A stretch of DNA of 64,000 nt from Citrobacter amalonaticus (GCF_002918555.1 NZ_PQMB01000001.1:930087-994086); one strand, 5' to 3'; shown: positions 19,056-29,913, counted from the first letter of the stretch. The notes: generated by a model from the letters alone, not told the origin. Program-made: numbers and translations.

Positions 19056-19670
19056 ATGAACCGCTTTGTGGTGGCCGATCCTCAGTGGTGTATAGGATGT
19101 AATACTTGTCTGGCGGCATGTTCAGACGTGCATAAAGCACAGGGTCTCCAGCAGCACCCCCGACTGGCAATGGTAAAAACGTCTTCGCAAACTGCGCCTG
19201 TTCTGTGTCGCCATTGTGAAGAGGCTCCCTGCAAGCAAGTCTGTCCGGTCAACGCCATTACGCGTCTCGATGACGCGATCCAACTCAATGAAACGCTCTG
19301 CATCGGCTGCAAACTCTGTGGTCTGGTATGTCCGTTTGGCGCCATTATCCCCTCCGGCAGTCGCCCCGTTAACGCCCCCGCGCAGTTTACTCATCAGGCT
19401 CAGGGGGCGCTCAACGCCGTGCCGGAAAGCGCTTCAACGCTCCATCCCTTTTTGCGTTGGGAAGCGGGCGTACAGGCCATCGCCGTAAAATGCGATCTCT
19501 GCTATTTCCTGCCGGAAGGCCCGGCCTGTGTACGCGCTTGCGTCACGCAGGCTCTGCATCTGGTCACTGACGAGCGCTTAAAACAACAGACAAAACAGAA
19601 GCAGCGTCTTGCCGCAGACTGTCTGAGCGACAGCGGACTGACCTCTCTTTCATTCACTTCGGAACAATGA
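19056..19670 (+). CDS. hyfA: Hydrogenase-4 ferredoxin-like subunit HyfA
   Basis: A 204-residue iron-sulfur protein with four 4Fe-4S cysteine sets. The first is C12, C15, C18, C22 (WCIGCNTCLAAC); the others include CRHCEEAPCKQVCP, CIGCKLCGLVCP and a late CDLCYFLPEGPACVRAC. It is predicted to carry electrons from formate dehydrogenase H to the HyfG/HyfI core, as HycB does in FHL-1. ATG 19056 follows AAGGAG by 7 nt. It is the first gene of the operon, 42 bp after the sigma54 promoter. Its N-terminus resembles that of AegA in this window. Confidence 0.96.
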   Translation: MNRFVVADPQWCIGCNTCLAACSDVHKAQGLQQHPRLAMVKTSSQTAPVLCRHCEEAPCKQVCPVNAITRLDDAIQLNETLCIGCKLCGLVCPFGAIIPSGSRPVNAPAQFTHQAQGALNAVPESASTLHPFLRWEAGVQAIAVKCDLCYFLPEGPACVRACVTQALHLVTDERLKQQTKQKQRLAADCLSDSGLTSLSFTSEQ

Positions 19671-19672
19671 TA

Positions 19673-21694
19673 ATGGATGCTCTGCAATTATTGATGTGGT
19701 CTGTGGCGCTGTATCTCGTTGGCGGGGTAGCGTCATTGTTGCTTTCTGGCCGGGATAAGAGCGCGATTAACGTCGCCGGTATCTGCGCCATGCTCGGCGG
19801 CATTGCCGGGATCGCCAGTGCGATAGCCCAGTTAAAATCCGCAGTGACGCTCGTCTGGCATACACCGACCCCTTTCCCTTTCGCCGCATTCAGCGTCCGG
19901 ATGGACAGTTTCTCCGCCTTTATGGTGCTGGTGATATCCCTTCTCGTGACGGTCTGCGCGCTCTATTCATTGGCGTATATGCGTGAATACATCGGCAGGG
20001 GCGCTGCGGCGATGGGATTTTTTATGAACCTGTTTATCGCCTCAATGGTTGGGCTTCTGGTGATGGACAACGCGTTCTGGTTCATTGTGTTGTTTGAAAT
20101 GATGTCGCTGGCGTCCTGGTTCCTGGTGATTGCAGAGCAGGACGAGGAGTCCATTCGTGCCGGGATGCTCTATTTCTTCATTGCACACGCGGGTTCCGTA
20201 CTCATCATGATCGCCTTTTTCCTCTTCTGGCGAGAAACCGGTAGCCTTGAATTTGCCCTTTTCCGCCAGACCGCGCTGTCGCCAACGCTGGCATCCATCG
20301 TTTTCCTGCTCGCATTTTTTGGGTTTGGCGCGAAAGCCGGAATGCTGCCCCTGCATAGCTGGCTTCCTCGTGCCCACCCCGCCGCGCCATCACATGCTTC
20401 GGCGTTGATGTCAGGAGTCATGGTGAAAATCGGGATTTTCGGCATGATGAAAGTTGGGATCGACCTGCTGGGACAGAGCGGCATTCCTCTGTGGTGGGGC
20501 ATTGTGGTGCTGGCGTTCGGCGCCGTCTCCTCGGTGCTGGGCGTGTTGTACGCGCTGGCAGAGCACGATATCAAGCGGTTGCTCGCCTGGCATACGGTTG
20601 AGAATATCGGCATCATTCTTCTCGGCCTTGGCGTCGGGATGATCGGGCTGTCGCTGCATCAGCCAGTCCTGGCGGCGATAGGTCTGTTGGGGGCGCTCTT
20701 CCATCTGCTCAATCATGCCCTGTTTAAAGGCCTGCTCTTTCTGGGCGCGGGGGCGATTATCTGGCGTCTGCACACCCGCGATATGGAAAAAATGGGGGCG
20801 CTGGCTAAACGGATGCCCTGGACCGCTGGCGCGTTTCTGATTGGCTGTATGGCGATTTCAGCCATGCCGCCGCTAAACGGTTTTATCAGCGAGTGGTATA
20901 CCTACCAGTCGCTCTTCGCCATGACCCGCTTTGATGATATTGCGCTGCGTCTTGCCGGTCCCGTGGCGATTGTGATGCTGGCGATGACCGGGGCGCTGGC
21001 GGCAATGTGCTTTGTCAAAGTGTACGGCATCAGTTTCTGCGGCGCACCGCGCAGCGAAGCGGCTGAGCAGGCAAAAGAAGCCCCCTGGCCAATGACCCTC
21101 GCTATGCTGGCGCTCGCCGCGCTGTGCGTTTTAACGGGCGTTTTCGCCAGTTGGGTCGCGCCGCAAATCATGCTCGTCGTGCTTTCTTTTACCGCCAGTT
21201 CCGCGGTCCCTGCGGCCAGCGGCCTGACGCTAATCCCTGGCGAAATGCACGAGACGCTGCTTACACCTTCGGTCATTTTCCTGCTGCTCATCGCCCTGCC
21301 AATTTTGCCCGGCATATTCTGGTTGATAACCCGTCAACGTCGCGGCGCGTTCCGCCGTTCGGGGGACGCCTGGGCCTGCGGCTACGGTTGGGAAAACGCG
21401 ATGGCCCCTTCGGCGGGCAGCTTTACGCAACCTCTGCGGGTAATGTTCTCCACGCTTTACAGAATGCGTCAACAGCTCGATCCCGGCGCAAGGCTCGCGG
21501 GAGGGTTAACGCACGTCACCCGCACGGCACAACGCACGGAACCCGTCTGGGATGAACACATTATTGCTCCCATCGTACGGATGACGCAGAAACTGGCGCG
21601 GCGCATACAGCGCCTGCAGAGCGGTGATTTTCGCCTCTACTGCCTGTACGTCGTCGCCACGCTAATCATTTTATTGTTGGCTATTGCCGTCTGA
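19673..21694 (+). CDS. hyfB: Hydrogenase-4 membrane subunit HyfB
   Basis: A 673-residue inner-membrane protein of the NuoL/MrpA antiporter family with about 15-16 membrane segments. The conserved antiporter core includes the TM5 glutamate in VLFEMMSLASWFLV and the TM7 lysine/histidine stretch AKAGMLPLHSWLPRAHPAAPSHASALMSG. A repeat of the discontinuous-helix region follows, with DIKRLLAWHTVEN. It is thought to move ions as hydrogenase reduces protons. ATG 19673 lies 2 bp after the hyfA stop; an in-frame ATG two codons earlier overlaps hyfA. Confidence 0.96.
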   Translation: MDALQLLMWSVALYLVGGVASLLLSGRDKSAINVAGICAMLGGIAGIASAIAQLKSAVTLVWHTPTPFPFAAFSVRMDSFSAFMVLVISLLVTVCALYSLAYMREYIGRGAAAMGFFMNLFIASMVGLLVMDNAFWFIVLFEMMSLASWFLVIAEQDEESIRAGMLYFFIAHAGSVLIMIAFFLFWRETGSLEFALFRQTALSPTLASIVFLLAFFGFGAKAGMLPLHSWLPRAHPAAPSHASALMSGVMVKIGIFGMMKVGIDLLGQSGIPLWWGIVVLAFGAVSSVLGVLYALAEHDIKRLLAWHTVENIGIILLGLGVGMIGLSLHQPVLAAIGLLGALFHLLNHALFKGLLFLGAGAIIWRLHTRDMEKMGALAKRMPWTAGAFLIGCMAISAMPPLNGFISEWYTYQSLFAMTRFDDIALRLAGPVAIVMLAMTGALAAMCFVKVYGISFCGAPRSEAAEQAKEAPWPMTLAMLALAALCVLTGVFASWVAPQIMLVVLSFTASSAVPAASGLTLIPGEMHETLLTPSVIFLLLIALPILPGIFWLITRQRRGAFRRSGDAWACGYGWENAMAPSAGSFTQPLRVMFSTLYRMRQQLDPGARLAGGLTHVTRTAQRTEPVWDEHIIAPIVRMTQKLARRIQRLQSGDFRLYCLYVVATLIILLLAIAV

Positions 21695-21704
21695 GGACAC
21701 CGCC

Positions 21705-22652
21705 ATGACATATCAACTCTCCGACGGATATCTGGTGATTTTTGCTTTGCTTCAGGCGCTCATTTTACTGGGGTTAACGCCGCTGTTTACCGGCATTTCC
21801 CGCCAGATCCGCGCCAGAATGCACTCTCGTCGCGGGCCGGGGATCTGGCAGGATTACCGGGATATCAACAAATTGCTGAAACGCCAGGAGGTGGCACCTG
21901 TCTCATCGGGACTGATGTTCCGCCTGATGCCCTGGGTGCTGTTAAGCAGCATGCTGGTCGTCACCATGACGTTGCCACTGCTGGTTCGCACCTCCCCCCT
22001 CGCTGGCGGCGGCGACATCATAACGATCATCTATTTGTTCGCCCTGTATCGCTTCTTCTTTGCCCTTTCCGGTCTGGATACCGGCAGTCCGTTCTCCGGC
22101 ATTGGCGCCAGCCGCGAACTCACGTTGGGCATTCTGGTCGAGCCGATGCTGATTCTTGCTTTATTCGTTGTGGCGCTGATTGCCGGCTCAACGCATCTTT
22201 CCGCCATCAGCAATGCGCTGGCGTCAGGCTGGCTCTCCCCAATGGCGACGCTACTGGCATTAATGGCCTGCGCGTTTGCCTGCTTTATCGAGATGGGAAA
22301 AATTCCCTTCGACGTTGCCGAAGCGGAGCAGGAGCTACAGGAAGGGCCGTTGACCGAATATTCCGGGGCCGGACTGGCGCTGGTGAAATGGGGGCTGGGA
22401 CTTAAGCAGGTGGTGATGGCCTCTCTGTTTATCGCGCTGTTTCTGCCGTTTGGCAGCGCCGAAACCCTCTCTTTCGGCAGTGTGCTGCTCTCTCTTGCGG
22501 TCACCCTCGTTAAGCTTTTAGTGATTTTTATCGTCGCGTCCATCGTGGAGAACTCGCTGGCGCGCGGGCGTTTTTTGCTGACGCATCATGTCACCTGGCT
22601 CGGCTTCAGCTTCGCCGCATTGTCGTATGTCTTTTGGTTAACCGGTCTGTAA
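21705..22652 (+). CDS. hyfC: Hydrogenase-4 membrane subunit HyfC
   Basis: A 315-residue NuoH/HycD-type membrane protein with about eight helices that docks the [NiFe] core to the membrane. Family markers include RRGPGIWQDYRD near residue 45 and the acidic loop KIPFDVAEAEQELQEGPLTEYSG, which faces the cytoplasmic arm near the quinone-site position in complex I. ATG 21705 (after GAGGAC) gives MTYQLSDGYLVIF. It lies 10 bp after hyfB. Confidence 0.96.
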   Translation: MTYQLSDGYLVIFALLQALILLGLTPLFTGISRQIRARMHSRRGPGIWQDYRDINKLLKRQEVAPVSSGLMFRLMPWVLLSSMLVVTMTLPLLVRTSPLAGGGDIITIIYLFALYRFFFALSGLDTGSPFSGIGASRELTLGILVEPMLILALFVVALIAGSTHLSAISNALASGWLSPMATLLALMACAFACFIEMGKIPFDVAEAEQELQEGPLTEYSGAGLALVKWGLGLKQVVMASLFIALFLPFGSAETLSFGSVLLSLAVTLVKLLVIFIVASIVENSLARGRFLLTHHVTWLGFSFAALSYVFWLTGL

Positions 22653-22668
22653 GGAGCATCGTTATATT

Positions 22669-24108
22669 ATGGAAACTCTTGCTCTGACGACACTGCTGCT
22701 GCCCTTCTTTGGCGCACTGGTCGTTTCGCTCTCGCCGCAGCGCCAGGCCGCAAAACTGGGCACGCTTTTCGCCCTGCTGGCGACGCTTAGCATGCTGTGG
22801 CTTGAAGCCGTTTTTTATCAGGCAGGGAAAGAGGCGGTCACCCTTCCCCTTGCCCGAATTGGCGATGTCGTGCTGTTTGGCCTCACCATCGATCGACTCA
22901 GCACGCTGATCCTGTTCGTGGTGGTGTTTCTCGGGCTGCTGGTAGCGCTCTACTCCACAGGATATTTAACGGATAAAAACCGCGAACATCCCCATAACGG
23001 CGGCAATCGCTACTACGCTTTTCTGCTGATCTTTATCGGCGCCATGTCCGGGCTGGTGCTCTCATCAACCATTCTCGGCCAGCTGCTGTTCTTCGAAATT
23101 ACCGGCGGCTGCTCCTGGGCGCTCATTAGTTACTACCAAAGCGATAAAGCGCAACGCTCCGCGCTAAAGGCGCTGCTTATCACCCACATTGCGTCGCTGG
23201 GTCTGTATCTGGCGGCCGCCACCCTTTTCCTGCAAACCGGCACCTTCTCGTTAAGCGCATTGAGCGAACTGCAGGGAAACGCCCGTTATCTGGTTTATGG
23301 CGGGATTTTATTCGCCGCATGGGGAAAGTCAGCCCAGCTTCCGCTACAGGCGTGGTTACCCGACGCCATGGAAGCACCGACGCCGGTCAGCGCCTATCTT
23401 CATGCCGCATCAATGGTGAAAGTCGGGGTTTATATTTTCGCACGGGCCATTCTGGATGGCGGGAATATCCCGCATGTGATTGGCGGCGTCGGCGTTGTGA
23501 TGGCGCTGATAACCATCGTTTATGGTTTCATGATGTATCTCCCTCAGCAGGATATGAAACGTCTTCTGGCGTGGTCGACCATTACCCAACTGGGCTGGAT
23601 TTTTCTCGCCCTGTCGTTGGCCACCTTCGGATCGCGCCTCGCCTTTGAAGGCGGCGTTGCCTATATCGTTAACCACGCCTTCGCCAAAAGCCTGTTCTTT
23701 CTGGTGGCAGGCGCCCTTAGCTACAGCTGCGGGACGCGTTTATTGCCACGCCTGCGCGGAGTCTTACGCACCCTGCCTCTGGTCGGCATTGGCTTTTGCG
23801 TCGCCGCGCTGGCGATTACCGGCGTACCGCCATTCAACGGTTTCTTCAGTAAATATCCTCTGTTCGCCGCAGGGTTCACGCTTTCAAACCAGTACTGGCT
23901 TCTGATGCCGGCGATGCTCCTCGTGCTGGTTGAGTCGGTTGCCAGCTTTGGCTGGTTTATTTACTGGTTTGGTCGCGTCGTGCCGGGCGAGCCGAGTGAC
24001 GAGGTTGCCCACGCGTCGCCGTTGCCTCTTTCAATGCGCGTGGTGTTGGTTGTACTGATCGTGATGTCGCTTGCATCCAGCGTCATCGCCGCTGCCTGGC
24101 TTCAGTAA
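22669..24108 (+). CDS. hyfD: Hydrogenase-4 membrane subunit HyfD
   Basis: A 479-residue antiporter-like (NuoM/N type) membrane protein with about 14 helices. Conserved parts are the TM5 glutamate in LLFFEITGGCSWALISYY, the TM7/8 region AAWGKSAQLPLQAWLPDAMEAPTPVSAYLHAASMVK and DMKRLLAWSTITQLG. It is one of three antiporter-type subunits (HyfB, HyfD, HyfF) that set hydrogenase-4 apart from hydrogenase-3, which has only HycC. No frameshift. Confidence 0.96.
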   Translation: METLALTTLLLPFFGALVVSLSPQRQAAKLGTLFALLATLSMLWLEAVFYQAGKEAVTLPLARIGDVVLFGLTIDRLSTLILFVVVFLGLLVALYSTGYLTDKNREHPHNGGNRYYAFLLIFIGAMSGLVLSSTILGQLLFFEITGGCSWALISYYQSDKAQRSALKALLITHIASLGLYLAAATLFLQTGTFSLSALSELQGNARYLVYGGILFAAWGKSAQLPLQAWLPDAMEAPTPVSAYLHAASMVKVGVYIFARAILDGGNIPHVIGGVGVVMALITIVYGFMMYLPQQDMKRLLAWSTITQLGWIFLALSLATFGSRLAFEGGVAYIVNHAFAKSLFFLVAGALSYSCGTRLLPRLRGVLRTLPLVGIGFCVAALAITGVPPFNGFFSKYPLFAAGFTLSNQYWLLMPAMLLVLVESVASFGWFIYWFGRVVPGEPSDEVAHASPLPLSMRVVLVVLIVMSLASSVIAAAWLQ

Positions 24109-24119
24109 GGAGTTGAAGG

Positions 24120-24770
24120 ATGACGGGAACAATGATTGTCAATAATTTGGCCGGGCTGATGATGCTAACCTCACTCCTCGTGATCGGCATTAAAAGCTAC
24201 CGCCTCTCTTGTGTTTTCTACGCCATCCAGTCGCTGGTGCTGGTGTCTATTTTTGTGACGCTATCCAGAGTCTTTGCGGCTGAACAATTACTTATGTGGT
24301 CCATCGGCGCGTTCGTCACCAAAGTGGTGATGGTGCCGTTAATTATGGCATTCGCCATGCGTAAATTGACGGTGAAGCAGACACCATCCGCGTTATTCGG
24401 ACCTGCCATTATGGCGCTGCTGGCGGCGTTAATCGTCCTGCTGTGCGCCTTTGTGGTTCAGTCGGTGAAATTGCCGATGGCAGCCGATCTGAAACCGGCA
24501 CTGGCGGTGGCATTAGGCCATTTCCTTCTTGGATTGCTGTGTATCGTCAGCCAGCGCAATATCCTGCGGCAAATCTTCGGCTACTGCCTGATGGAAAACG
24601 GTTCCCATCTGGTGCTGGCGCTTCTCGCGTGGCGTGCGCCGGAGCTGGTAGAGATTGGCATTGCGACCGACGCCATATTTGCCGTCATTGTGATGGTTCT
24701 GCTGGCCAGAAAGATAGGACGCACGCACGGCACGCTGGACGTGAACAACCTGACCGCGCTGAAGGGATAA
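24120..24770 (+). CDS. hyfE: Hydrogenase-4 membrane subunit HyfE
   Basis: A 216-residue membrane protein with six to seven helices. Its last part resembles NuoK/MnhC ([40 protein letters not shown]), with a buried glutamate in the MENG motif as in proton-pumping relatives. ATG 24120 lies 11 bp after the hyfD stop with GGAG before it. No hydrogenase-3 counterpart exists. HyfE is therefore a marker of the larger FHL-2 complex. Confidence 0.94.
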   Translation: MTGTMIVNNLAGLMMLTSLLVIGIKSYRLSCVFYAIQSLVLVSIFVTLSRVFAAEQLLMWSIGAFVTKVVMVPLIMAFAMRKLTVKQTPSALFGPAIMALLAALIVLLCAFVVQSVKLPMAADLKPALAVALGHFLLGLLCIVSQRNILRQIFGYCLMENGSHLVLALLAWRAPELVEIGIATDAIFAVIVMVLLARKIGRTHGTLDVNNLTALKG

Positions 24771-24775
24771 CGAAA

Positions 24776-26368
24776 ATGAGTCATTCTGTCATCTTCACCT
24801 TACTGTTGTTGATACCGCTGGCCTGTTCGTTACTCTGCTTTGCCTGTCGGGTCACCGCCATTGGCACGTGCCGGATTGTTACCGCCTTACATACCATCGG
24901 CATTACGCTGTTGCTGATTCTGGCTTTCTGGACGGTCAGCGAAGCCCTGCGCGAGGGAGAAATCTTTGCCGCCCATCAGTGGCTGCACATTGACAGTCTG
25001 AGCGGATTATTTTTGGGCATTCTCGGCGCCATCGGTTTTCTCACGGGCATCTATTCAATTGGCTATATGCGCCATGAAGTGGAGCACGGAGAAATCTCCC
25101 CAAAAACGCTGTGTGACTATTACGGTTTTTTCCATCTTTTCTTGTTCACCATGTTATTGGTCGTCACCAGCAATAACCTGATCGTGATGTGGGCGGCGAT
25201 CGAGGCCACCACCCTGAGTTCGGCATTTCTGGTAGGCATTTACGGGCAGCGCTCGTCTCTGGAAGCGGCGTGGAAATACATTATTATCTGTACCGTTGGC
25301 GTCGCCTTTGGTCTGTTCGGCACGGTGCTGGTTTACGCCAATGCCGCCAGCTTTATGCCCGATCCCAACCAGGCTATTTTCTGGACAGAAGTACTCAAAG
25401 AGGCGACACAGCTTGATCCAACGCTGATGCTGCTGGCCTTTGTGTTTATCCTGATTGGCTTTGGAACCAAGACCGGGCTTTTCCCGATGCACGCCTGGCT
25501 ACCGGATGCCCATAGCGAAGCGCCCAGTCCGGTCAGCGCCCTGCTTTCGGCAGTCCTGCTGAATTGCGCCCTGCTGGTCCTGATTCGTTACTACATCATT
25601 ATCTGCCACACGGTTGGCAGCGATTTCCCCAGCAAATTGCTGCTGATATTTGGTCTGCTTTCGGTGGCGGTCGCGGCGTTTTTTATTCTCGTCCAGCAGG
25701 ATATGAAACGTCTGCTGGCTTACTCCAGCGTAGAGAACATGGGCCTTGTCGCCGTCGCACTCGGCATTGGCGGGCCGCTGGGCATTCTGGCCGCACTGCT
25801 CCACACGCTTAACCATAGCCTGGCGAAAACCCTGCTGTTCTGCGGCTCAGGCAATGTCCTGCTGAAGTACGGCACCCGTAATCTGGATGTTGTCTGCGGT
25901 ATGCTGAAAATCATGCCGCTCACCGCCACGCTGCTGGCCGGTGGTGCGCTGGCGCTTGGCGGGATGCCGCCGTTCAATATTTTCCTCAGCGAGTTCATGA
26001 CCGTAACGGCAGGTCTCGCTCGCGACCATCTCGTCATCACTATCTTGTTATTGCTGCTGCTGACGCTGGTGCTGGCCGGTCTGGTACGGATGGTGGCGCG
26101 AGTCTTGTTTGCCCATCCCCCGGAAGCGGTCAGCCGTGGCGAGCTGGGGTGGCTGACGACGGCCCCAATGGTCGTTCTGCTGGTGATGATGCTGCTTATG
26201 GGCATTCATATTCCGCAGCCCGTGAGCCGGATTCTGGAGAATGCCTCAGCCATCGTCCTGTCAGGAACGCAGGAAAAGCCGGTTCAGCTCAACGGCTGGC
26301 ACGATTTTATTAACCCCACCCTCGCATCGGTACCGGAGAATAAAAGTGAACTATTCAGACAGCGTTAA
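24776..26368 (+). CDS. hyfF: Hydrogenase-4 membrane subunit HyfF
   Basis: A 530-residue NuoN/NuoM-type antiporter subunit with about 14 helices. Family marks are [19 protein letters not shown] (TM5 glutamate), [30 protein letters not shown] and [18 protein letters not shown] 24776, five bases after the hyfE stop, gives [13 protein letters not shown] much longer frame from 24443 overlaps hyfE and is rejected. The end overlaps the hyfG start by 23 bp, which suggests translational coupling. Confidence 0.95.
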   Translation: MSHSVIFTLLLLIPLACSLLCFACRVTAIGTCRIVTALHTIGITLLLILAFWTVSEALREGEIFAAHQWLHIDSLSGLFLGILGAIGFLTGIYSIGYMRHEVEHGEISPKTLCDYYGFFHLFLFTMLLVVTSNNLIVMWAAIEATTLSSAFLVGIYGQRSSLEAAWKYIIICTVGVAFGLFGTVLVYANAASFMPDPNQAIFWTEVLKEATQLDPTLMLLAFVFILIGFGTKTGLFPMHAWLPDAHSEAPSPVSALLSAVLLNCALLVLIRYYIIICHTVGSDFPSKLLLIFGLLSVAVAAFFILVQQDMKRLLAYSSVENMGLVAVALGIGGPLGILAALLHTLNHSLAKTLLFCGSGNVLLKYGTRNLDVVCGMLKIMPLTATLLAGGALALGGMPPFNIFLSEFMTVTAGLARDHLVITILLLLLLTLVLAGLVRMVARVLFAHPPEAVSRGELGWLTTAPMVVLLVMMLLMGIHIPQPVSRILENASAIVLSGTQEKPVQLNGWHDFINPTLASVPENKSELFRQR

Positions 26369-28073
26369 TCCATCGTCAACCTGCGGCGAAGGGTATCTGA
26401 CCGCCGTAAAAGCGCAGTTCCCCGGCGCGGTGCTGGATGAAGAGCGGCAGACGCCAACGCAGGTGACCATCACGGTGAAAACCAACCTGCTGCCGGATAT
26501 TGTGCACTATCTGTATTATCAGCATGATGGCTGGCTACCCGTTCTGTTTGGTAATGACGAACGTAGCCTGAACGGGCATTACGCCGTGTACTATGCGCTC
26601 TCCATGGAGGGGGTGGAAAAGTGCTGGTTAGTGGTCAAGGCGCTGGTGGACGCCAATAGCAGAGAGTTTCCCTCCGTCACGCCACGCGTTCCCGCGGCGG
26701 TCTGGGGTGAGCGGGAAATTCGCGATATGTACGGTCTCATCCCTGTTGGCCTGCCGGATCGTCGGCGCCTGGTTTTGCCGGATGACTGGCCTGACGATAT
26801 GCATCCATTGCGTAAAGATGCCATGGATTACCGCCTGCGGCCGGAACCCGTAACCGACACAGAAACCTACCCCTTTATCAACGATGGCGATAAAGACGCG
26901 CGGGTTATCCCTATCGGCCCGCTGCATATTACGTCCGATGAACCCGGGCATTTCCGTCTTTTTGTTGACGGCGAACAGATTATCGATGCCGACTATCGCC
27001 TGTTCTACGTCCACCGTGGTATGGAAAAGCTGGCGGAAACCCGTATGGGTTACAACGAAGTGACCTTTTTGTCAGACAGGGTTTGCGGCATTTGTGGTTT
27101 CGCCCATAGCGTGGCCTACGCCACTTCGGTAGAAAATGCGCTGGGTATTGAGGTGCCGCAGCGAGCGCATACCATTCGCTCCGTTCTGCTGGAAGTTGAG
27201 CGTCTGCACAGTCATCTCCTTAACCTCGGTCTCTCCTGCCACTTTGTGGGCTTTGATACGGGCTTTATGCAGTTTTTCCGGGTACGTGAAAAGTCCATGA
27301 CCATGGCGGAGCTGTTAACCGGCTCGCGCAAAACCTATGGACTAAACCTGATTGGCGGGATCCGCCGGGATATTCTGAAAGAACAGCGTCTGAAAACGCT
27401 GCAACTGGTCAGAGAAATGCGTGCAGAGGTCTCGGAACTGGTCGAAATGCTGCTCGCCACGCCAAATATTGAGCAGCGTACCCAGGGCGTCGGCATCCTT
27501 GACCGGCAGGTCGCCCGTGATTTCAGCCCTGTCGGGCCGTTAATTCGCGGTAGCGGCTTTTCACGGGATCTGCGATTTGATCATCCCTATGCCGACTACG
27601 GCAATATCCCCAAAACATTGTTCACCTTCGCGGGGGGAGATGTTTTTTCCCGGGTTATGGTCAGGGTCAAGGAGACCTTTGACTCACTGGCGATGATTGA
27701 ATTTGCCCTCGATAACATGCCGAATACCCCCTTGCTTACTGAAGGTTTCAGCTACCGTCCGCACGCCTTCGCGCTTGGGTACGTTGAGGCTCCGCGTGGC
27801 GAAGACGTTCACTGGAGCATGCTCGGCGATAATCAGAAATTATTCCGCTGGCGTTGCCGCGCCGCAACCTATGCCAACTGGCCGGTACTGCGCTACATGC
27901 TGCGCGGAAACACGGTTTCCGACGCCCCCCTGATTATCGGCAGTCTCGATCCCTGCTATTCGTGTACTGACCGTGTGACGCTGGTCGACGTGCGCAAACG
28001 CCAGTCGAAGACTGTGCCATATAAAGAGATCGAACGTTACGGCATGGAACGTAACCGCTCGCCGCTAAAGTAA
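26346..28073 (+). CDS. hyfG: Hydrogenase-4 large subunit HyfG ([NiFe] site)
   Basis: A 575-residue catalytic subunit. Residues 1-170 are a NuoC-like domain ([35 protein letters not shown]); the rest is NuoD/HycE-like. The [NiFe]-binding cysteines are in RVCGICGF (C247, C250) and DPCYSCTDR (C537, C540). A C-terminal tail follows DPCYSCTDR that must be removed by a maturation protease of the HycI type, which is not encoded here. The start is GTG 26346, inside hyfF, with GGAG 8 nt upstream. It reduces protons to H2 in the cytoplasm using formate electrons. Confidence 0.95.
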   Translation: MNYSDSVNPSSTCGEGYLTAVKAQFPGAVLDEERQTPTQVTITVKTNLLPDIVHYLYYQHDGWLPVLFGNDERSLNGHYAVYYALSMEGVEKCWLVVKALVDANSREFPSVTPRVPAAVWGEREIRDMYGLIPVGLPDRRRLVLPDDWPDDMHPLRKDAMDYRLRPEPVTDTETYPFINDGDKDARVIPIGPLHITSDEPGHFRLFVDGEQIIDADYRLFYVHRGMEKLAETRMGYNEVTFLSDRVCGICGFAHSVAYATSVENALGIEVPQRAHTIRSVLLEVERLHSHLLNLGLSCHFVGFDTGFMQFFRVREKSMTMAELLTGSRKTYGLNLIGGIRRDILKEQRLKTLQLVREMRAEVSELVEMLLATPNIEQRTQGVGILDRQVARDFSPVGPLIRGSGFSRDLRFDHPYADYGNIPKTLFTFAGGDVFSRVMVRVKETFDSLAMIEFALDNMPNTPLLTEGFSYRPHAFALGYVEAPRGEDVHWSMLGDNQKLFRWRCRAATYANWPVLRYMLRGNTVSDAPLIIGSLDPCYSCTDRVTLVDVRKRQSKTVPYKEIERYGMERNRSPLK

Positions 28074-28083
28074 GGACAGAAAG

Positions 28084-28632
28084 ATGCTGAAATTACTGAA
28101 AACGATTATGCGGGCCGGCGAGCCAACGGTGAAATACCCTTTTGCTCCGCTGGAAGTTTGTCCCGGTTTCAGAGGCAAGCCAGAGTTAGATCCGCGCCAA
28201 TGCATAGCCTGCGCGGCCTGCACCTCTGCCTGCCCGGCCAACGCCCTGACCATGGAGACGGATGACAGTAACAACACCCGAACCTGGCAGCTCTATCTGG
28301 GGCGCTGTATTTATTGCGGTCGCTGTGAGGAAGTTTGCCCCACCCGGGCAATACATCTGACGGAAAACTTTGAACTCGCCGTCACCAGCAAAAAGGATCT
28401 GTACACCAGGGCGACGTTTCATCTGCAAAAGTGTACTCACTGCCAGCGGCCGTTTGCCCCACAAAAATCCATTGAAATGGCCGTGGAATTACTGACGCAG
28501 CAGCAAAATGCGCCGCATCTGGTGGAGACGCTGCGTCAGCAGGCAAACATCTGCCCGGAGTGCAGACAGTACGCTGCGCTGTCCCACGGCGACAGGAAAA
28601 ATATTTCCTTTGCGATTAAGGAAACATCATGA
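28084..28632 (+). CDS. hyfH: Hydrogenase-4 iron-sulfur subunit HyfH
   Basis: A 182-residue NuoI/HycF-like ferredoxin. It has two 4Fe-4S motifs in the first 90 residues ([12 protein letters not shown] and [12 protein letters not shown]) and further cysteine pairs at CTHC and CPEC, which may bind zinc or an extra cluster. It links HyfA to HyfI. The start lies 10 bp after hyfG with an AAGGA site. The stop overlaps the hyfI ATG (ATGA). Confidence 0.95.
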   Translation: MLKLLKTIMRAGEPTVKYPFAPLEVCPGFRGKPELDPRQCIACAACTSACPANALTMETDDSNNTRTWQLYLGRCIYCGRCEEVCPTRAIHLTENFELAVTSKKDLYTRATFHLQKCTHCQRPFAPQKSIEMAVELLTQQQNAPHLVETLRQQANICPECRQYAALSHGDRKNISFAIKETS

Positions 28633-29408
28633 CGACATTGTTCGATACGCATCGCCACCACGCCACCCGGCCCGTACAGCTGGATGAGCAGGCGCAAAAA
28701 ATGAAACAGCTTCTTTTACAGGATATTCGCCGTTCGGCTTATGTCTACCGGGTGGATTGCGGCGGCTGCAACGGCTGTGAAATTGAAATTTTTGCCGCAA
28801 TTACCCCCCTGTTTGATGCCGAACGTTTTGGAATCAAAGTCGTCGCCTCGCCGCGCCATGCAGATATCCTGTTGTTTACCGGCGCGGTGACTCGCGCCAT
28901 GAGAACGCCTGCGCTCAGGGCGTATCACAGTGCACCGGACCATAAAATCTGTCTCTCATATGGTGCCTGTGGCGTCGGAGGGGGGATCTTTCACGATCTG
29001 TATTGTGTATGGGGCGGAAGCGACACCATCGTGCCGATTGACGTCTGGATCCCCGGCTGTCCGCCAACGCCGGCGGCCACAATTCATGGTTTCGCGGTCG
29101 CGCTGGGGTTACTGCAACAGAAGATCCACGCCGTCGACTATCTGGATGCCGCTGCGGATTCCCCGCAACTCATATGGCCTCAAATTCCACCGACTCAACG
29201 CATCGCGGTTGAGCGGGAGGCTCGCCGTCTTGCCGGATATCGTCAGGGACGAGAAATATGCGATCGATTACTGACCGCGCTGACTCGCGATCCTTCAGGA
29301 AAGCAGGTCGGGCAATGGTTGCAGGACGCAGACGATCCCCGGCTGAATGACATTGTGCAGCAACTCTTAGTCATCATCAGGGGGGGTTATGACGGAACAC
29401 AGCGGTGA
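28629..29408 (+). CDS. hyfI: Hydrogenase-4 small subunit HyfI
   Basis: A 259-residue NuoB/HycG-like small subunit that carries the [4Fe-4S] cluster nearest the [NiFe] site. Cysteines C44, C47 and C50 lie in [11 protein letters not shown]; later ligands lie in [10 protein letters not shown] and [11 protein letters not shown]. The C-terminal 80 residues are an extension rich in Arg/Leu typical of Hyf/Hyc. The ATG overlaps hyfH and the end overlaps hyfJ by 20 bp, so the three are tightly coupled. Confidence 0.95.
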   Translation: MTTLFDTHRHHATRPVQLDEQAQKMKQLLLQDIRRSAYVYRVDCGGCNGCEIEIFAAITPLFDAERFGIKVVASPRHADILLFTGAVTRAMRTPALRAYHSAPDHKICLSYGACGVGGGIFHDLYCVWGGSDTIVPIDVWIPGCPPTPAATIHGFAVALGLLQQKIHAVDYLDAAADSPQLIWPQIPPTQRIAVEREARRLAGYRQGREICDRLLTALTRDPSGKQVGQWLQDADDPRLNDIVQQLLVIIRGGYDGTQR

Positions 29409-29802
29409 AATCGTTTTCTGGACGCTGCGGCAGAAATTTATCGACAGCAGCGTTTCGATGCCTGAGAAAAGTCGTCAGGTGATGTATTACTCGCTGGCGA
29501 TTGGCCATCATGTCGGGGTGATTGATTGCCTCAACGTAGCCCTGCGTTGCTCCCTGAAAGAGTACTGCGAGTGGCTCTCTCTGCTCACTGATGAACAGGC
29601 GCGGCGCAAAATGGCGGGGGTGTTAACGTTTGGCGAAATTGTGATTGATGCGACGCATACTTCTATGCTGACTCACGCCTTTGCTTCGCTGGCCGACGAC
29701 GGCGCGGCTCCGTGGAAAGCGCTCAGCATCCAGTTTATTCATTTGCTGGATGATATTGTTCGTGAACCTGCAATTTACCTGATGGCAAAGAAAATCACGT
29801 GA
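29389..29802 (+). CDS. hyfJ: HyfJ, HycH-like accessory protein
   Basis: A 137-residue soluble protein of the HycH/HyfJ family, thought to help mature the large subunit of formate-hydrogenlyase hydrogenases. Motifs are [15 protein letters not shown] near the start, [16 protein letters not shown] in the middle, and [14 protein letters not shown]. No membrane segment and no cluster-binding cysteines. It overlaps hyfI and is the last structural gene before hyfR. Confidence 0.92.
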   Translation: MTEHSGEIVFWTLRQKFIDSSVSMPEKSRQVMYYSLAIGHHVGVIDCLNVALRCSLKEYCEWLSLLTDEQARRKMAGVLTFGEIVIDATHTSMLTHAFASLADDGAAPWKALSIQFIHLLDDIVREPAIYLMAKKIT

Positions 29803-29913
29803 GAGGGATAACATTACAAACAGAAAGGGTAAGGTATAGTGCCACGATGCCAGAAAAATCACCCTAAAGCGCCGTCGCCACGTGGAACGACCCTTCATTG
29901 AAAAGGACCGTTG

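Noticed and set aside
24443-26368. Long form of hyfF starting inside hyfE
   Set aside because: The first 111 codons overlap hyfE in another frame. ATG 24776, just after the hyfE stop, gives the family N-terminus.
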